A stretch of 64,000 nt of DNA from JAKFEW01 sp036675505 (GTDB lineage: Bacteria > Cyanobacteriota > Sericytochromatia > S15B-MN24 > JAQBPE01). Shown in pieces: positions 38,732 through 47,681 of this stretch (position 1 is its first letter; each line of letters opens with the position of its first letter). The stretch covers positions 1 through 64,000 of the forward strand of contig JAKFEW010000058.1 in assembly GCA_036675505.1 (NCBI GenBank), read 5' to 3'. The translations under genes and the position numbers were made by a program. The notes below the pieces were generated by a model that had not been told where the DNA came from, made no database searches, and saw only the letters and a list, made by a program, of their open reading frames with translations.

Positions 38732-39077
38732 ATGTTGGCGAACATCACGAAGAATTCCATGCGCGAGGTGACCGGGGCCGAGGCCCGCAACCGCCTGTTC
38801 AAGGCCCTGACCGAGGCCGCGCACTTCGGCCTTCGCACCGAGGTCCCCGAACACATCGCCCCCGGGCGCGGAGGCCATCACCCGCGTCTACGTGCATGAT
38901 CTGCGGATCACCAACGCCTCGGACCTCTCGCACATCCGCTTCAAGGCCAACGTCGGCCAGCTCACCATGAACGGCACCAAGCCCGCCATCGCGTCGGGAA
39001 GCATGATCGAAGGCGTCTTCGACGCCGTGAGCGAACTCTTCACGCGGTTCCGGCAGTATGTCTCGCCGGGTCACTGA
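38732..39077 (+). pseudogene. Small gene interrupted by a one-base frameshift
   Basis: The ATG at 38732 has GAGGAG upstream and opens MLANITKNSMREVTGAEARN, running to about 38868; the continuation AITRVYVHDLRITNASDLSH through to the stop at 39077 is in another frame. Removing one G from the GGG at about 38868-38870 (CCCGGGCGCGG) joins the two into a 114-residue protein with a strong terminator right behind it. Function unknown. The joined sequence has even codon use, so either a recent mutation or an assembly error is likely. Confidence 0.6.
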
Positions 39078-39094
39078 CCTCGCGCCCCTGAAGC

Positions 39095-39132
39095 GCCCCG
39101 CCCGTGCCTGGGGAGGCACGGGCGGGGCTTTT
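39095..39132 (+). terminator. Rho-independent terminator
   Basis: Perfect 14-bp stem GCCCCGCCCGTGCC (39095-39108) and its complement (39115-39128), loop TGGGGA, then TTTT. It closes the small frameshifted gene. Confidence 0.9.
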
Positions 39133-39180
39133 GGGGATCGGGGATGGGGATGGGGATAGGGAAGGGGGTCGAAAACTGAT

Positions 39181-39339
39181 TCAGCTGGCGCGGCGGGCGT
39201 CAGCGATGTCGATCGCCGCGAGCGCGCGGTTGATCAACCTGGCCCGCTCGGTGGCGGCGTTGGCGGGACCCTTGAGCACCTCGAGCACGTCCTGGACGAA
39301 CTCGGGATCGGCGGCGAAGATCGCGTTGTCGAGGAGCAT
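39181..39339 (-). CDS. Small protein of unknown function (52 residues)
   Basis: The ATG at 39339 has a perfect AGGAGG (39346-39351) six bases upstream; the longer frame to 39504 lacks one. The product begins MLLDNAIFAADPEFVQDVLE and continues as a charged helical protein without signal or membrane segment. No family recognised. A perfect 14-bp palindrome abuts the ribosome site, which suggests regulated expression. The following gene on the plus strand is divergent. Confidence 0.6.
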   Translation of the reverse strand: MLLDNAIFAADPEFVQDVLEVLKGPANAATERARLINRALAAIDIADARRAS

Positions 39340-39351
39340 TGCGGACCTCCT

Positions 39352-39365
39352 GTGTCCTAGGACAC
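39352..39365. promoter_or_regulatory. 14-bp perfect palindrome, candidate operator
   Basis: GTGTCCTAGGACAC lies directly upstream of the AGGAGG of the 52-residue protein gene. A dyad of this length at that spot could be a repressor site covering the ribosome-binding region or the transcript start. Confidence 0.4.
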
Positions 39366-39569
39366 TATTTCCATCGGCGTTGTCGGGGACGACTTGATGC
39401 CGAGTCGAAAATTTATTTTCCGTGCGGGTCTTCTTGGGTCCATCTTCGCGCAGTCGGCTGACACGGGTGCTGACACGCGGCTGTGATCCTTCGGTCGGTT
39501 TCATGTCATCCGACGAGCGAACGGCCGGTTCGGTTCCCTCGGTCGGGCGAGCGGGAATACCAATGGCGC

Positions 39570-41120
39570 ATGCCCGATCAGACCCCCCAAGCCCGCCTCG
39601 CCGCCCTCGAAGCCGCCCGAACCCGGGCGGCGGCCGGGATGGGCCCCGAGGCGATCGCCAGGCAGCACGCGCGCGGCAAGCAGACCGCGCGCGAGCGCGT
39701 CGAGGGCCTGCTCGACCCCGGCAGCTTCATCGAGCTCGATCGCTACCGCGTCCACCGCAGCCACGACTTCGGCCTCGCCGACAAGCGCATCCCCGGCGAC
39801 GGCGTGATCACGGGCCAGGGGTTGATCGCAGGCCGCCTCGTCTATATCTTCGCCCACGACTTCACGGTCTTCGGCGGCAGCCTCGGCGAGGTCTACGCCG
39901 AGAAGATCTGCAAGGTGCAGGACGCCGCCTACCGCGACGGCGCGCCCTGCATCGGCCTCTACGACTCGGGCGGGGCGCGGATCCAGGAGGGCATCGAGGC
40001 GCTCTCGGGCTACGTCGACGTCTGCTTCCGCAACGTGCGCAACTCGGGCGTGATTCCCCAGATCACCGCGATCATGGGCCCCTGCGCGGGCGGCGCCGTC
40101 TACTCCACCTCGCTGTCCGACTTCACGATCATGGTGCGCGGCACGAGCTACATGTACGTGACCGGCCCGGACGTCGTGAAGACGGTGCTGCACGAGGAAG
40201 CCACGCACGAGGAGCTGGGCGGCGCGGACGTGCACGACGCGATCACGGGCGTGGCGTCGCTGGTCGTGGACGACGACGACGCGGCGCTCGCCGCGATCCG
40301 CGCGCTGCTCGCGCTGCTGCCGTCCAACAACCTCACCGACGCGCCCGTCGTGTCCTGCGACGACCCGGCCGACCGGCGGGAAGACGCCCTGCTCGCTCTC
40401 ATGCCGGACCGCGCGTCGGTCCCGCTCGACATGCCCGCGCTCGTCCGCCTGGTCGTCGACGACGGCGCGCTCTTCGAGCTGCAGCCGGGCTACGCGCCCA
40501 ACCTCCTTACGGCCTTCGCGCGCCTCGACGGCCACACCGTGGGCGTCGTGGCGAACGACGCGCGCCACCTGGCGGGCACGCTCGACATCGCGGCCTCGCT
40601 CAAGGCCAGCCGTTTCGTGCGCTTCTGCGATGCCTTCAACGTGCCGATCGTGACCTTCGTCGACACGCCGGGCTACTTCCCGGGCAAGGACCAGGAGTAT
40701 GGCGGCATCATCCGGCACGGCGCCAAGCTGGCCTACGCCTATTGCGAGGCCACGGTGCCCAAGCTGACGGTCGTCGTGCGCAAGGCCTACGGCGGCGCCT
40801 ACGGCTCGATGGGCGCGAAGAACACCCAGGTGGACGCCTGTGTGGCCTGGCCGACGGCCGAGATCGCGGTGCTGGGCGCTGAGAGCGCGGCCAGCGTGCT
40901 CTACCGGCGCGAGCTCGCCGAGGCGCCGGAGCGGCGCGAGGAGCTGCTCGAGGCCTACCGCGCGCGCTTCGCGACGCCCTGGCAGGCCGCCGAGCATGGC
41001 TACGTCGACGACGTGATCGATCCGCGCGATACGCGCCCGTACTTGATCCGGACGCTGGCCACGCTCAGGCGGAAGCGCGTGGAAACCCCGCCGCGCAAGC
41101 ACTCATCGATGCCGCTTTAG
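39570..41120 (+). CDS. Acyl-CoA carboxylase carboxyltransferase (beta) subunit, AccD5/PccB type
   Basis: 516 residues with both crotonase-like halves of the biotin-dependent carboxyltransferase: the N-half has IGLYDSGGARIQEGIEALSGY and GPCAGGAVYSTSLSDF, the C-half FVDTPGYFPGKDQEYGGIIR and KAYGGAYGSMGAKN. Such subunits carboxylate propionyl- or acetyl-CoA to (methyl)malonyl-CoA with a separate biotinylated alpha subunit, not present here. ATG 39570 is the start by homology to the ARLAALEAARTRA helix; its ribosome site is poor. It stands next to the megasynthase operon and could supply extender units, though it may equally serve general metabolism. Confidence 0.92.
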   Translation: MPDQTPQARLAALEAARTRAAAGMGPEAIARQHARGKQTARERVEGLLDPGSFIELDRYRVHRSHDFGLADKRIPGDGVITGQGLIAGRLVYIFAHDFTVFGGSLGEVYAEKICKVQDAAYRDGAPCIGLYDSGGARIQEGIEALSGYVDVCFRNVRNSGVIPQITAIMGPCAGGAVYSTSLSDFTIMVRGTSYMYVTGPDVVKTVLHEEATHEELGGADVHDAITGVASLVVDDDDAALAAIRALLALLPSNNLTDAPVVSCDDPADRREDALLALMPDRASVPLDMPALVRLVVDDGALFELQPGYAPNLLTAFARLDGHTVGVVANDARHLAGTLDIAASLKASRFVRFCDAFNVPIVTFVDTPGYFPGKDQEYGGIIRHGAKLAYAYCEATVPKLTVVVRKAYGGAYGSMGAKNTQVDACVAWPTAEIAVLGAESAASVLYRRELAEAPERREELLEAYRARFATPWQAAEHGYVDDVIDPRDTRPYLIRTLATLRRKRVETPPRKHSSMPL

Positions 41121-41149
41121 GCCATTCCCAAGATAACGGCGTTATCAGA

Positions 41150-41953
41150 TCACATCTTGAAGGTCTCGGCGCTTACCTTCGGGTTCCAGCGGAACTTCTG
41201 GAACGTGTAGTCCGTGACCTTCGTTTCGCCCGCGAAAGCGGTCAACGAACGCATGACCAAGGACTGGATCTCGATACCGAAGACCTCGCGGGTGATTTCG
41301 CGGTCGAGCCGCTGCACGTTGTCGACCGCCACGAAGGCCATCGGCGCGCCGTTCGGCGCCACGCTTTCGCTCAGCACCGTCCAGGTGGCACCCTGGCCGG
41401 TCAGGCGCTGGATCTGGGCGTTCGGGCCGTACTTGTCGAAGGTGTGGTTGCGGGCGTTGGCGAGCTTCGGATCGTTCGCCTTGGCCTTGATCGGGATGAA
41501 GCTCAACAGGCCCTTGGCGCGGGCCGTGACGTTCACGCCATCGGTGGTGACCAGGCCGGCGCCTTCCATCAGCGGATCCGGCGAGTTGAAGACCTCGGCG
41601 CGGAACTTGGTGGGCTTCATCCAGACCACCTTGTAGCCGATCGTCACCTTGCGCAGCTCGTCGACCTTCTTGCCTTGCTTGTAGTTGCCCTGGGTCCGCG
41701 CGAGGATCTCGGCATCGAAGCCGGTCACGTGGGCGAGCTCCTGGCGCACGCGCTCGAGCAGCTGGCCGCCGCGGCCCTGGTCCGCGCCGGGGGCCGGCAT
41801 CTGGCCCTGGCCGGGCATCGGCATGCCGGGCAGCTGCGAGTTCATCGTGCGCATCGTGTTGCGCGTGGTCTTCGGCCGCGTGGGCGCGCTGGTGCCGCAC
41901 CCCACCAGGGCGGCAGCAGCGACGACGGCGATGGCGAGCTTGAACTGACGCAT
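41150..41953 (-). CDS. LolA-like outer-membrane lipoprotein, paralogue A
   Basis: 267 residues. Signal peptide and lipobox LVGCG (AAAALVGCG), AAGGAG before the ATG. A Met/Pro/Gly-rich spacer leads to a region with a LolA/LolB-like pattern: a single beta-sandwich protein of about 200 residues (KVTIGYKVVWMKPTKFRAEV, then DGVNVTARAKG and a C-terminal DYTFQKFRWNPKV). It is clearly related to the lipoprotein at 43515-44315. Function unknown; it may carry lipids or bind envelope material. Confidence 0.75.
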   Translation of the reverse strand: MRQFKLAIAVVAAAALVGCGTSAPTRPKTTRNTMRTMNSQLPGMPMPGQGQMPAPGADQGRGGQLLERVRQELAHVTGFDAEILARTQGNYKQGKKVDELRKVTIGYKVVWMKPTKFRAEVFNSPDPLMEGAGLVTTDGVNVTARAKGLLSFIPIKAKANDPKLANARNHTFDKYGPNAQIQRLTGQGATWTVLSESVAPNGAPMAFVAVDNVQRLDREITREVFGIEIQSLVMRSLTAFAGETKVTDYTFQKFRWNPKVSAETFKM

Positions 41954-42037
41954 GGGCGAGCTCCTTGGTTACCTTCTTGTCGCCCGCCCCCTGGTCACAG
42001 TGTCTTATGACCCAGTAAGGATGAGATGAAACATTAG

Positions 42038-42760
42038 TTAACAGTCATCGCACACGGCGGCTGGCAGCGTCCAGGGCTGCACGACGAGCGCGTCGTCGCG
42101 CACGGCGACCGCGCCCGTGACGTCCGGCGCGAGGGTCAGGTCGGCGATCGCCCAGTGCCGCCCGTCCAGCGCCACGACCCGCGTCCCCGGCGGCCCCACG
42201 CCCACCTCGGCGGTGGTGGGCTCGATCGCGAGGCCGCCGCCATGCGCCTTGAGCAGCGCCTCCTTGCGCGTCCAGGCCCGGAAGAAGGCGGGCAGGCGGT
42301 CGGCCGACGCCAGGTCCTGCCAGGCGGCATGCTCGCTCGGGCCCAACGTGTGCGCCGCGAGCGACGCGAGGTCGGGGAGCTCGCGCCGCGGCTCGACGTC
42401 CACGCCCACCGGCGGCCCGGCGGTGAACGCCACCAGCGCCCAGTCGCCCGCATGGCTCAGGCTGAACGGCAGCCCGCCGCCCGCGAGCCGCGGCTTGCCG
42501 CCGGGCGCGACCTGAAAGGCCAGGGCGTCGGGATCACGGTCCTCGTAGGCGGCGAGCAGCGCGCGCAACGCGCGGCGCGCGGCGACCCAACGCCTGCGAT
42601 CGGGCGCGAAGTGGAAGGCCGCGGCGCGCGCACGCTCGGCCTCGTCCAGCCAGCCGAGCGGCGGCTCGACCTCGAGGGCGAGCGCCACGCGCCAGACATG
42701 CACCTCACCGGTCATGATCGGGGGCGGCGGCCAGGCCGCTGGCCAGTCGGCGCGGCTCAT
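42038..42760 (-). CDS. Sfp-type 4'-phosphopantetheinyl transferase
   Basis: 240 residues. The magnesium/CoA motifs are GVDVEPRR and, after 45 residues, FRAWTRKEALLKAHG, with SLSHAGDWALVA as the early signature; this is the large Sfp group that activates NRPS/PKS carrier domains. ATG 42760 overlaps the stop of the thioesterase gene (ATGA). It would prime the discrete ACP and the five carrier domains of the megasynthase operon 4 kb away. It is the last gene of a lipoprotein-thioesterase-transferase operon. Confidence 0.93.
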   Translation of the reverse strand: MSRADWPAAWPPPPIMTGEVHVWRVALALEVEPPLGWLDEAERARAAAFHFAPDRRRWVAARRALRALLAAYEDRDPDALAFQVAPGGKPRLAGGGLPFSLSHAGDWALVAFTAGPPVGVDVEPRRELPDLASLAAHTLGPSEHAAWQDLASADRLPAFFRAWTRKEALLKAHGGGLAIEPTTAEVGVGPPGTRVVALDGRHWAIADLTLAPDVTGAVAVRDDALVVQPWTLPAAVCDDC

Positions 42761-43506
42761 GGCCGATCCGGGCCGAGCAGGGCGGCGATCGCCTCGACGA
42801 CCGCCGGCGCGGCGCCGCCCGCGAAGGGGAAGAAGTGATCGCCGGGGAAAAGCGCGCAGGTGAACGGGCCCCGCGTGACGGCCGCCCATTCGCCCATCTC
42901 GCCATGAGGCGCCGCCCGATCCGCGAGGCCCGCGAGCGCGGTCACGGGGAGCGCGAGCTGTGCGGGCGCGTGGTCCACGTAGGTCGCCGCGAGCTTGAAA
43001 TCCGCGCGCAGCACGGGCATCACCAGCGCCATGATCTCCTCGCTCGCGAGCACCGCGGCCGGCGTGCCCCCCAGCAGGCGCAGGCGCTCGGCGATCGCGG
43101 CATCCGGCATCGCGTCCGGGTCGTCCCAGCGCACGCGTGCAGGCGGGCGACAGCCCGACACCACCAGCGCCTGCGGCCCCCCCGCGTGGCGTCGCGCGCG
43201 GGCGAGCTCGAGCGCCGCCAGCGCGCCGAGGCTGTGGCCCCACAGCGTGTAGGGCGCGTCGGCCAGCGCATCCAGGGCCTCGCAGGCGCCGGCCAGCCAG
43301 GCCGGCCAGTCGCGCACCGGCGGCTCCGCGAGCCGGGCCTCACGACCGGGCGGCGTCAGCACCCACAGCTCCGCGCGGCCCAGGAGCGCAGCGGCCCAGG
43401 GGCGGTAGGGGATCGCGCCTGCGCCGGCGTGCGGCGCGACGACCAGCCGCGGCAGATCAGGGCGCGCCGCGCTGAGCCGCCGGATCCATCGCCCCGCGGA
43501 GGCCAC
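42757..43506 (-). CDS. Type II thioesterase
   Basis: 249 residues, alpha/beta hydrolase. VVAPHAGAGAIPYRPW, the nucleophile elbow WGHSLGALAALELAR and the catalytic His in GDHFFPF are those of external thioesterases that clear misprimed or stalled NRPS/PKS carrier proteins. GTG start at 43506, nine bases after the lipoprotein stop; its own stop overlaps the phosphopantetheinyl transferase. The physical distance from the megasynthases is 4 kb on the same strand. Confidence 0.93.
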   Translation of the reverse strand: MASAGRWIRRLSAARPDLPRLVVAPHAGAGAIPYRPWAAALLGRAELWVLTPPGREARLAEPPVRDWPAWLAGACEALDALADAPYTLWGHSLGALAALELARARRHAGGPQALVVSGCRPPARVRWDDPDAMPDAAIAERLRLLGGTPAAVLASEEIMALVMPVLRADFKLAATYVDHAPAQLALPVTALAGLADRAAPHGEMGEWAAVTRGPFTCALFPGDHFFPFAGGAAPAVVEAIAALLGPDRP

Positions 43507-43514
43507 CGGGGGCG

Positions 43515-44315
43515 TCAGATGCCGAAGCTCTCCGCCGGGGGCTGGGTCCAGCGGAACGAAACGAAGTCGTAGCCCAGCACACGGCGCATGCCGACGTACG
43601 AAGCGTACTGGTAGAGGGCGAGCGAGCCGGCCTCGAGCTCGAGCTCCTCGCGGTCGATCTCGGGATCGAGCCGTGGCACGCCCTGCACGCCGATGCGCAC
43701 GGTCGGCGCGCCGAGGGGCGTCTTGCCCTCGCCGATCACGGTCCAGACCGCGTACGGTCCGGTGAGGCGAGCGAGCTGGGCGTCAGGCACCACCGCGGCC
43801 AGCTCATGGCCGCGGGCGTTCTTGAGGCGCGGATCAGCGGCCGCGAACTTGCGCGTGAACAGGCCGAACAGGCCGGGCGCGCGCACATTGAAGCCACCGC
43901 TCTCCGCGCTTGCGATGCGGGCGCCTTCGAGGTCGCCTTCCGACGACTGGCTCACATCGGCGCGCAAGCGCGCCGGCCGGGCCCAGAGCACCTTGTAGCG
44001 GTTCGAGACCTCGCGCGCCTCGCCGGTGTCGGCGCCAGCGCGGTACCGCCCGAAGGCGCGCATCACGAACTCGGCCTCGAGGCCGGGTGCCGTCTCCATG
44101 GTCCGCCGCGCGCGGTGCAGCAGGTCGCCGCCCCGGCTGTCGTCGAACGAGGTGCCGCCCATCTGGTTGCGGGCGAAGTCGCCCAGGTCGTTGCCCGGCA
44201 CGCTCACGATCGTGCGCGTCGACGAACGACCCACATTTTGGGTCGGCGACCCGCCGCAGGCGGTGAGCAGGGTGCTGGCGAGCAGAAGGCCAAGTACCGA
44301 GCGAAGCGGGATCAT
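43515..44315 (-). CDS. LolA-like outer-membrane lipoprotein, paralogue B
   Basis: 266 residues. Lipobox LLTACGG after a clear signal peptide. The body parallels the lipoprotein at 41150: LLHRARRTMETAPGLEAEFV, NRYKVLWARPARLRADV, GFNVRAPGLFGLF, RLTGPYAVWTVIGEG and a final YDFVSFRWTQPP. ATG 44315 is chosen as the start of the signal peptide; the frame runs upstream through repeat sequence to 44381. It begins an operon with the type II thioesterase and the phosphopantetheinyl transferase, an unexpected partner that hints at product export or self-protection; this is inference. Confidence 0.75.
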   Translation of the reverse strand: MIPLRSVLGLLLASTLLTACGGSPTQNVGRSSTRTIVSVPGNDLGDFARNQMGGTSFDDSRGGDLLHRARRTMETAPGLEAEFVMRAFGRYRAGADTGEAREVSNRYKVLWARPARLRADVSQSSEGDLEGARIASAESGGFNVRAPGLFGLFTRKFAAADPRLKNARGHELAAVVPDAQLARLTGPYAVWTVIGEGKTPLGAPTVRIGVQGVPRLDPEIDREELELEAGSLALYQYASYVGMRRVLGYDFVSFRWTQPPAESFGI

Positions 44316-44376
44316 AGGTTTCCCGGTTGGGGTGGGTGGGTGGGGCGGCTGGAAGGAGCGCAGCGACTGAAGTATC
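44316..44376. repeat. G-quadruplex repeat copy upstream of the lipoprotein operon
   Basis: GGGGTGGGTGGGTGGGG (44329-44345) followed by CGGCTGGAAGGAGCG and AGCGACTGAAG matches the unit at 1-162. It lies directly before the ATG at 44315, on the promoter or leader side. Confidence 0.8.
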
Positions 44377-44514
44377 ATCATTGATCTCCACCTGGTTTGT
44401 CGTTCAACACCCAGATTGGCTGTCTTATCATCGCCTTATTGCGAGGTGAAATCTGGGTTAATGGGCCGGTTCAGCGACGCCTCACGCGCGTATCGCAGGT
44501 GGTACCATGGCGCC

Positions 44515-45963
44515 ATGGGCAAGCGAACCAAAGCGACGCGCGAGATGCCGGTGCAGGTGGGCGATCGGGCCACCGTCACGATCGACGCCCTGGTGGGCGG
44601 CGGCGAGGCGATCGGCCGCGTCGACGGCTTCCCGATCTTCGTGCCGCTGGCCGTGCCGGGCGACGTCGTGCGCGCGCGCGTGATCTCGATCAAGCCGGGC
44701 TATGCGCGCGCGTTGCTCGAGGAAGTCGTCACGCCCGGGCCTGGCCGCCAGGTCCCCCCCTGCGCGGTCTTCGGCCGCTGCGGCGGCTGCCAGTGGCAGG
44801 CCCTCGCCTACGAAGACCAGGTCGCCTGGAAGACCCGCATCGTGGCCGAAGCGCTGCAGCGCCTCGGTGGCATCGATCCGGCGGGCGTGCTCGCGGACTG
44901 CCTGCCGTCGCCGTCGCCCTGGGCCTACCGCAACAAGGTGCATTGGGCCGTGGCGAAGGAGCGCGGTCGCTGGCGCGTGGGCCTCTACGAGCCGCGCAGC
45001 CATGTGGTCGTCGACGCTGAAACTTGTGGCATCCAGGACGACGTGAACAACCGCGTGCTCGCCGTGTTGCGCGAGCTGCTCGCGCTGTTCCCGTTCGAGC
45101 CCTACGACGAGGCGCACGGGCGCGGCTGGCTGCGATCGGCGTTCGCCAAGCGCGGCCACCGCACCGATGAGCTCATGCTGGGGCTGGTGACGCGCACGGC
45201 GGACTTCCCCGAGGCCGACCGGTTCGTCGCCGAGGCGCGCGTGCGGCTCCCCGAGCTGACGACGATCGTCCAGAACGTCCACGCGAAGGGCGGCAACAAG
45301 CTGCTGGGTGCCGAGACGATCGCGCGCTTCGGCCCAGGCCAGATCCACGAGCGCGTCGCCTATGGCGAAGGCGATCAGGCGCTGACCTTCGCGATCTCCG
45401 CCCAGTCGTTCTTCCAGGTCAACAGCGCGGCGATCGAGATCCTCTACGACCAGGCCGCGCGCGCCTGCGGCCTGCCGGCGACCGGCCCCGAGGGCGCGCG
45501 CCCCCGCGTGATCGACGCGTACAGCGGCACGGGCTCGATCGCGCTGTTCCTCGCGGCGCGCGGCGCCGCCGACGTCCTGGGCGTCGAGATCGTGCCCGAA
45601 GCCACGCGCGACGCGATGGCCAACGCCGAGGCCAACGACCTCGCCGGGCGGGCCCGCTTCGCGACGGGCGCGGTCGAGGCCGTGCTCCCGCGCCTGGCCG
45701 CCGGCGGAGAACGTCCCGACGTGATCGTCCTGGATCCGCCCCGCAAGGGCTGTGAGCCCGAGGTGCTCGCGGCCGTCGCCGCGATGGCGCCGCCCCGGCT
45801 CACCTACGTCTCCTGCAACCCGGCCACGCTCGCCCGCGATCTGAAGATCCTCGCGGGCCTCGGCTACGCCGTGCGGGGGGTCCAGCCCGTGGACATGTTC
45901 CCGCAGACCGCCCACGTCGAGTGCGTCGCCCGCCTCGAGCGCGAGGACCGGCAGGCGAAATGA
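44515..45963 (+). CDS. rlmD: 23S rRNA (uracil-5-)-methyltransferase, RlmD/RumA type
   Basis: 482 residues. An N-terminal TRAM domain (VQVGDRATVTIDALVGGGEA), a [4Fe-4S] set C-x5-C-x2-C in CAVFGRCGGCQW with a distant Cys in ETCGIQ, and the SAM methyltransferase with QSFFQVN, YSGTGSIAL, DPPRKGCEP and the nucleophile Cys in SCNP. It methylates a uridine in rRNA; which one cannot be told. ATG 44515 precedes the TRAM domain; the frame opens earlier at 44416 without support. Confidence 0.93.
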   Translation: MGKRTKATREMPVQVGDRATVTIDALVGGGEAIGRVDGFPIFVPLAVPGDVVRARVISIKPGYARALLEEVVTPGPGRQVPPCAVFGRCGGCQWQALAYEDQVAWKTRIVAEALQRLGGIDPAGVLADCLPSPSPWAYRNKVHWAVAKERGRWRVGLYEPRSHVVVDAETCGIQDDVNNRVLAVLRELLALFPFEPYDEAHGRGWLRSAFAKRGHRTDELMLGLVTRTADFPEADRFVAEARVRLPELTTIVQNVHAKGGNKLLGAETIARFGPGQIHERVAYGEGDQALTFAISAQSFFQVNSAAIEILYDQAARACGLPATGPEGARPRVIDAYSGTGSIALFLAARGAADVLGVEIVPEATRDAMANAEANDLAGRARFATGAVEAVLPRLAAGGERPDVIVLDPPRKGCEPEVLAAVAAMAPPRLTYVSCNPATLARDLKILAGLGYAVRGVQPVDMFPQTAHVECVARLEREDRQAK

Positions 45964-46013
45964 CCGGAGACGCGACCGAGCTGCGGCGGGTAGCCGTCCC
46001 CAGCCCGTGCCGG

Positions 46014-46628
46014 CTAGGTGCCGCCGAAGGCGGACCGCACGGTGCCGACCACCGAGCGGTAGATGCTCGAGTTGCGGAAGATGCCGGCGACCACGCTGTA
46101 GCCCGCCACGCCGCCGATCGCCGCGAAGATCGTCGCCATCGTGCCGGTGAAGGGCAGCAACGCGAGGACCACCGCGCCGCCGAGGGCGGCGCCTGCGCCG
46201 CCCGCGAGGCCGGTCATCGAATCGGCCGTCACGCGGCCCGCGAACTCGCCGAAGCCGATCCGCCCCTGGAAGAGCCGGACGCCGTTGGCGACGGCCGAGA
46301 TCGCGGCCTCGAAGAGCGCCGAGCGGGTGAGGAACGGGAGCGTGGCGCCCACGATGCCCTTGACGCTCGAGAAGATCGCGTTGCCGCGGAGGTTCTTGAG
46401 CGCCTTGAACAGCGCGCCGAACGCCGGGTTGACCGCCCGACCGCCGTCGATGCCGGTCTTCGCCATGTTGTAGAGGTGGGCCAGCGAATGGCCCTTGTCG
46501 ATCATGTCGCCGTTGGTCAGCGCGTCGACCATCCCGCCGCCGCGCGGCTGGGAGGCGGCGGTGTAGACCGGGGCGGGACCCACGGGACGCATGGGCGTCG
46601 GGGTGGGGTAATAGCCGGTCGTGTACAT
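46014..46628 (-). CDS. Glycine-zipper-like membrane protein of unknown function
   Basis: 204 residues from the ATG at 46628, which has AAAGGAG upstream. A Tyr/Pro-rich N-terminus (MYTTGYYPTPTPMRPVGPAP) is followed by a helical region and then two Gly/Ala-rich hydrophobic segments (AGGAGAALGGAVVLALLPF and IFAAIGGVAGYSVVAGIF) typical of glycine-zipper membrane proteins. No enzymatic motif. It lies tail to tail with the methyltransferase gene. Confidence 0.65.
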   Translation of the reverse strand: MYTTGYYPTPTPMRPVGPAPVYTAASQPRGGGMVDALTNGDMIDKGHSLAHLYNMAKTGIDGGRAVNPAFGALFKALKNLRGNAIFSSVKGIVGATLPFLTRSALFEAAISAVANGVRLFQGRIGFGEFAGRVTADSMTGLAGGAGAALGGAVVLALLPFTGTMATIFAAIGGVAGYSVVAGIFRNSSIYRSVVGTVRSAFGGT

Positions 46629-46771
46629 CGCGGTGGCTCCTTTCAGCTCCTGGTTCGACTCCAAACCAATCTCTGGAAACCTTGTAGGTGTTAACCAACT
46701 ATTAATGAGTTAAGGAGTAAATAAGGTTTGGTTAAGAATGGGTGTGACGACCGGGAGATCCTCATGTAGAA

Positions 46772-46796
46772 GGCGCCCCTCCGCCGGAGGGGCGCC
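46772..46796. terminator. GC-rich hairpin after the KKK-rich lipoprotein gene
   Basis: Perfect 11-bp arms GGCGCCCCTCC and GGAGGGGCGCC with loop GCC. There is no long T-run on either side, so it may terminate weakly or protect the transcript end. Confidence 0.55.
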
Positions 46797-46819
46797 ACGT
46801 GTAGGATCTGCTTCGCCGA

Positions 46820-47377
46820 TCACATCGCCGGGGGCGCCGGCGCTGGCGCCGGGGGCCCGCCGCCGCCGCTCTTCTTCTTCTTCTTCTTGAAGTAGCTGCG
46901 GATGATGTCCCACACATTGAACCGGCGGCGCTTGCGCTTGGCCTCGGTCTGGCCCGCGCCGATCACCGCATCGTCGCCGTCGATCGTCTCGTGGTGCTGG
47001 CGCGGCGCCGTCAGATCCTCGTCGAGCTCGGCGAGCGCCGACACGATCGCGGGGATCAGCTTGTCCTGCACCGCCTCGGACTCGCCATCCACCCGCTCGA
47101 GCTCGGTCGCGAGGAAGGCCGCCGCGGCGTCGCTGTCGGTCTCGCCGAGCTTGTCGATCAGCGCGAGCCGGCGCTTGGTGGCCGCAGCCGTCTGGCCCCG
47201 CACGGCCTTGTAGGTCGTGATCAGGCGCGCGGCTGCCGCGTCCTTGGCGGCGGCCTGGGCGGAAACGACCTCGGTGCGCACGGCCTGCGGCGTGCGGGCG
47301 GGCGAGGCGTTGACGCCGCAGCCGGCCAACATGGCACCCAAGAGCACGGTGGCGGTCAGGCGAGTCAGACGGGGCAT
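46820..47377 (-). CDS. Small lipoprotein with helical body and poly-Lys/poly-Gly tail
   Basis: 185 residues. Lipobox MLAGCGV, with GGAAAGG before the ATG at 47377. The middle is an Ala-rich charged helix (about 35-130, coiled-coil-like); the C-terminus has RSYFKKKKKKSGGGG followed by an alternating Ala-Pro tail. No family recognised. The basic stretch could bind DNA, lipid headgroups or peptidoglycan; not determinable here. Confidence 0.65.
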   Translation of the reverse strand: MPRLTRLTATVLLGAMLAGCGVNASPARTPQAVRTEVVSAQAAAKDAAAARLITTYKAVRGQTAAATKRRLALIDKLGETDSDAAAAFLATELERVDGESEAVQDKLIPAIVSALAELDEDLTAPRQHHETIDGDDAVIGAGQTEAKRKRRRFNVWDIIRSYFKKKKKKSGGGGPPAPAPAPPAM

Positions 47378-47681
47378 GGCACCTTTCCTTTCTCAGGGGC
47401 CACGGTCGTATCGTGGCAGGGAGCGACGAACGATAACTTAATCGTTCCTTTACCTTTCCACCATCTTAATTTTAGATCCTCAGATCGAGGTTATGAAAAG
47501 GTTAAATTTAGCCTGAAATCGCCAAATTCGCACCTGACGGCCTTCACTCGGCCCCTTAACAGCTCACGGCCGCCGATCACGGCGATCAGCGAACGACGGA
47601 GCGCGCGTTGCCGCAGGCATCCGCGCCCGGCCATGCTGAAAGCGGGAGACCGCGCGGGGTGCGGCAAGAGAGGAGGGTCGA
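47378..47681. other. Divergent intergenic region, AT-rich centre
   Basis: 304 bp between a minus-strand lipoprotein and the plus-strand M48 peptidase. The 47435-47530 part is markedly AT-rich (TTAATTTTAGATCC, GGTTAAATTTAGCC) and presumably carries promoters for both; no consensus pair could be fixed. No gene is seen. Confidence 0.5.
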
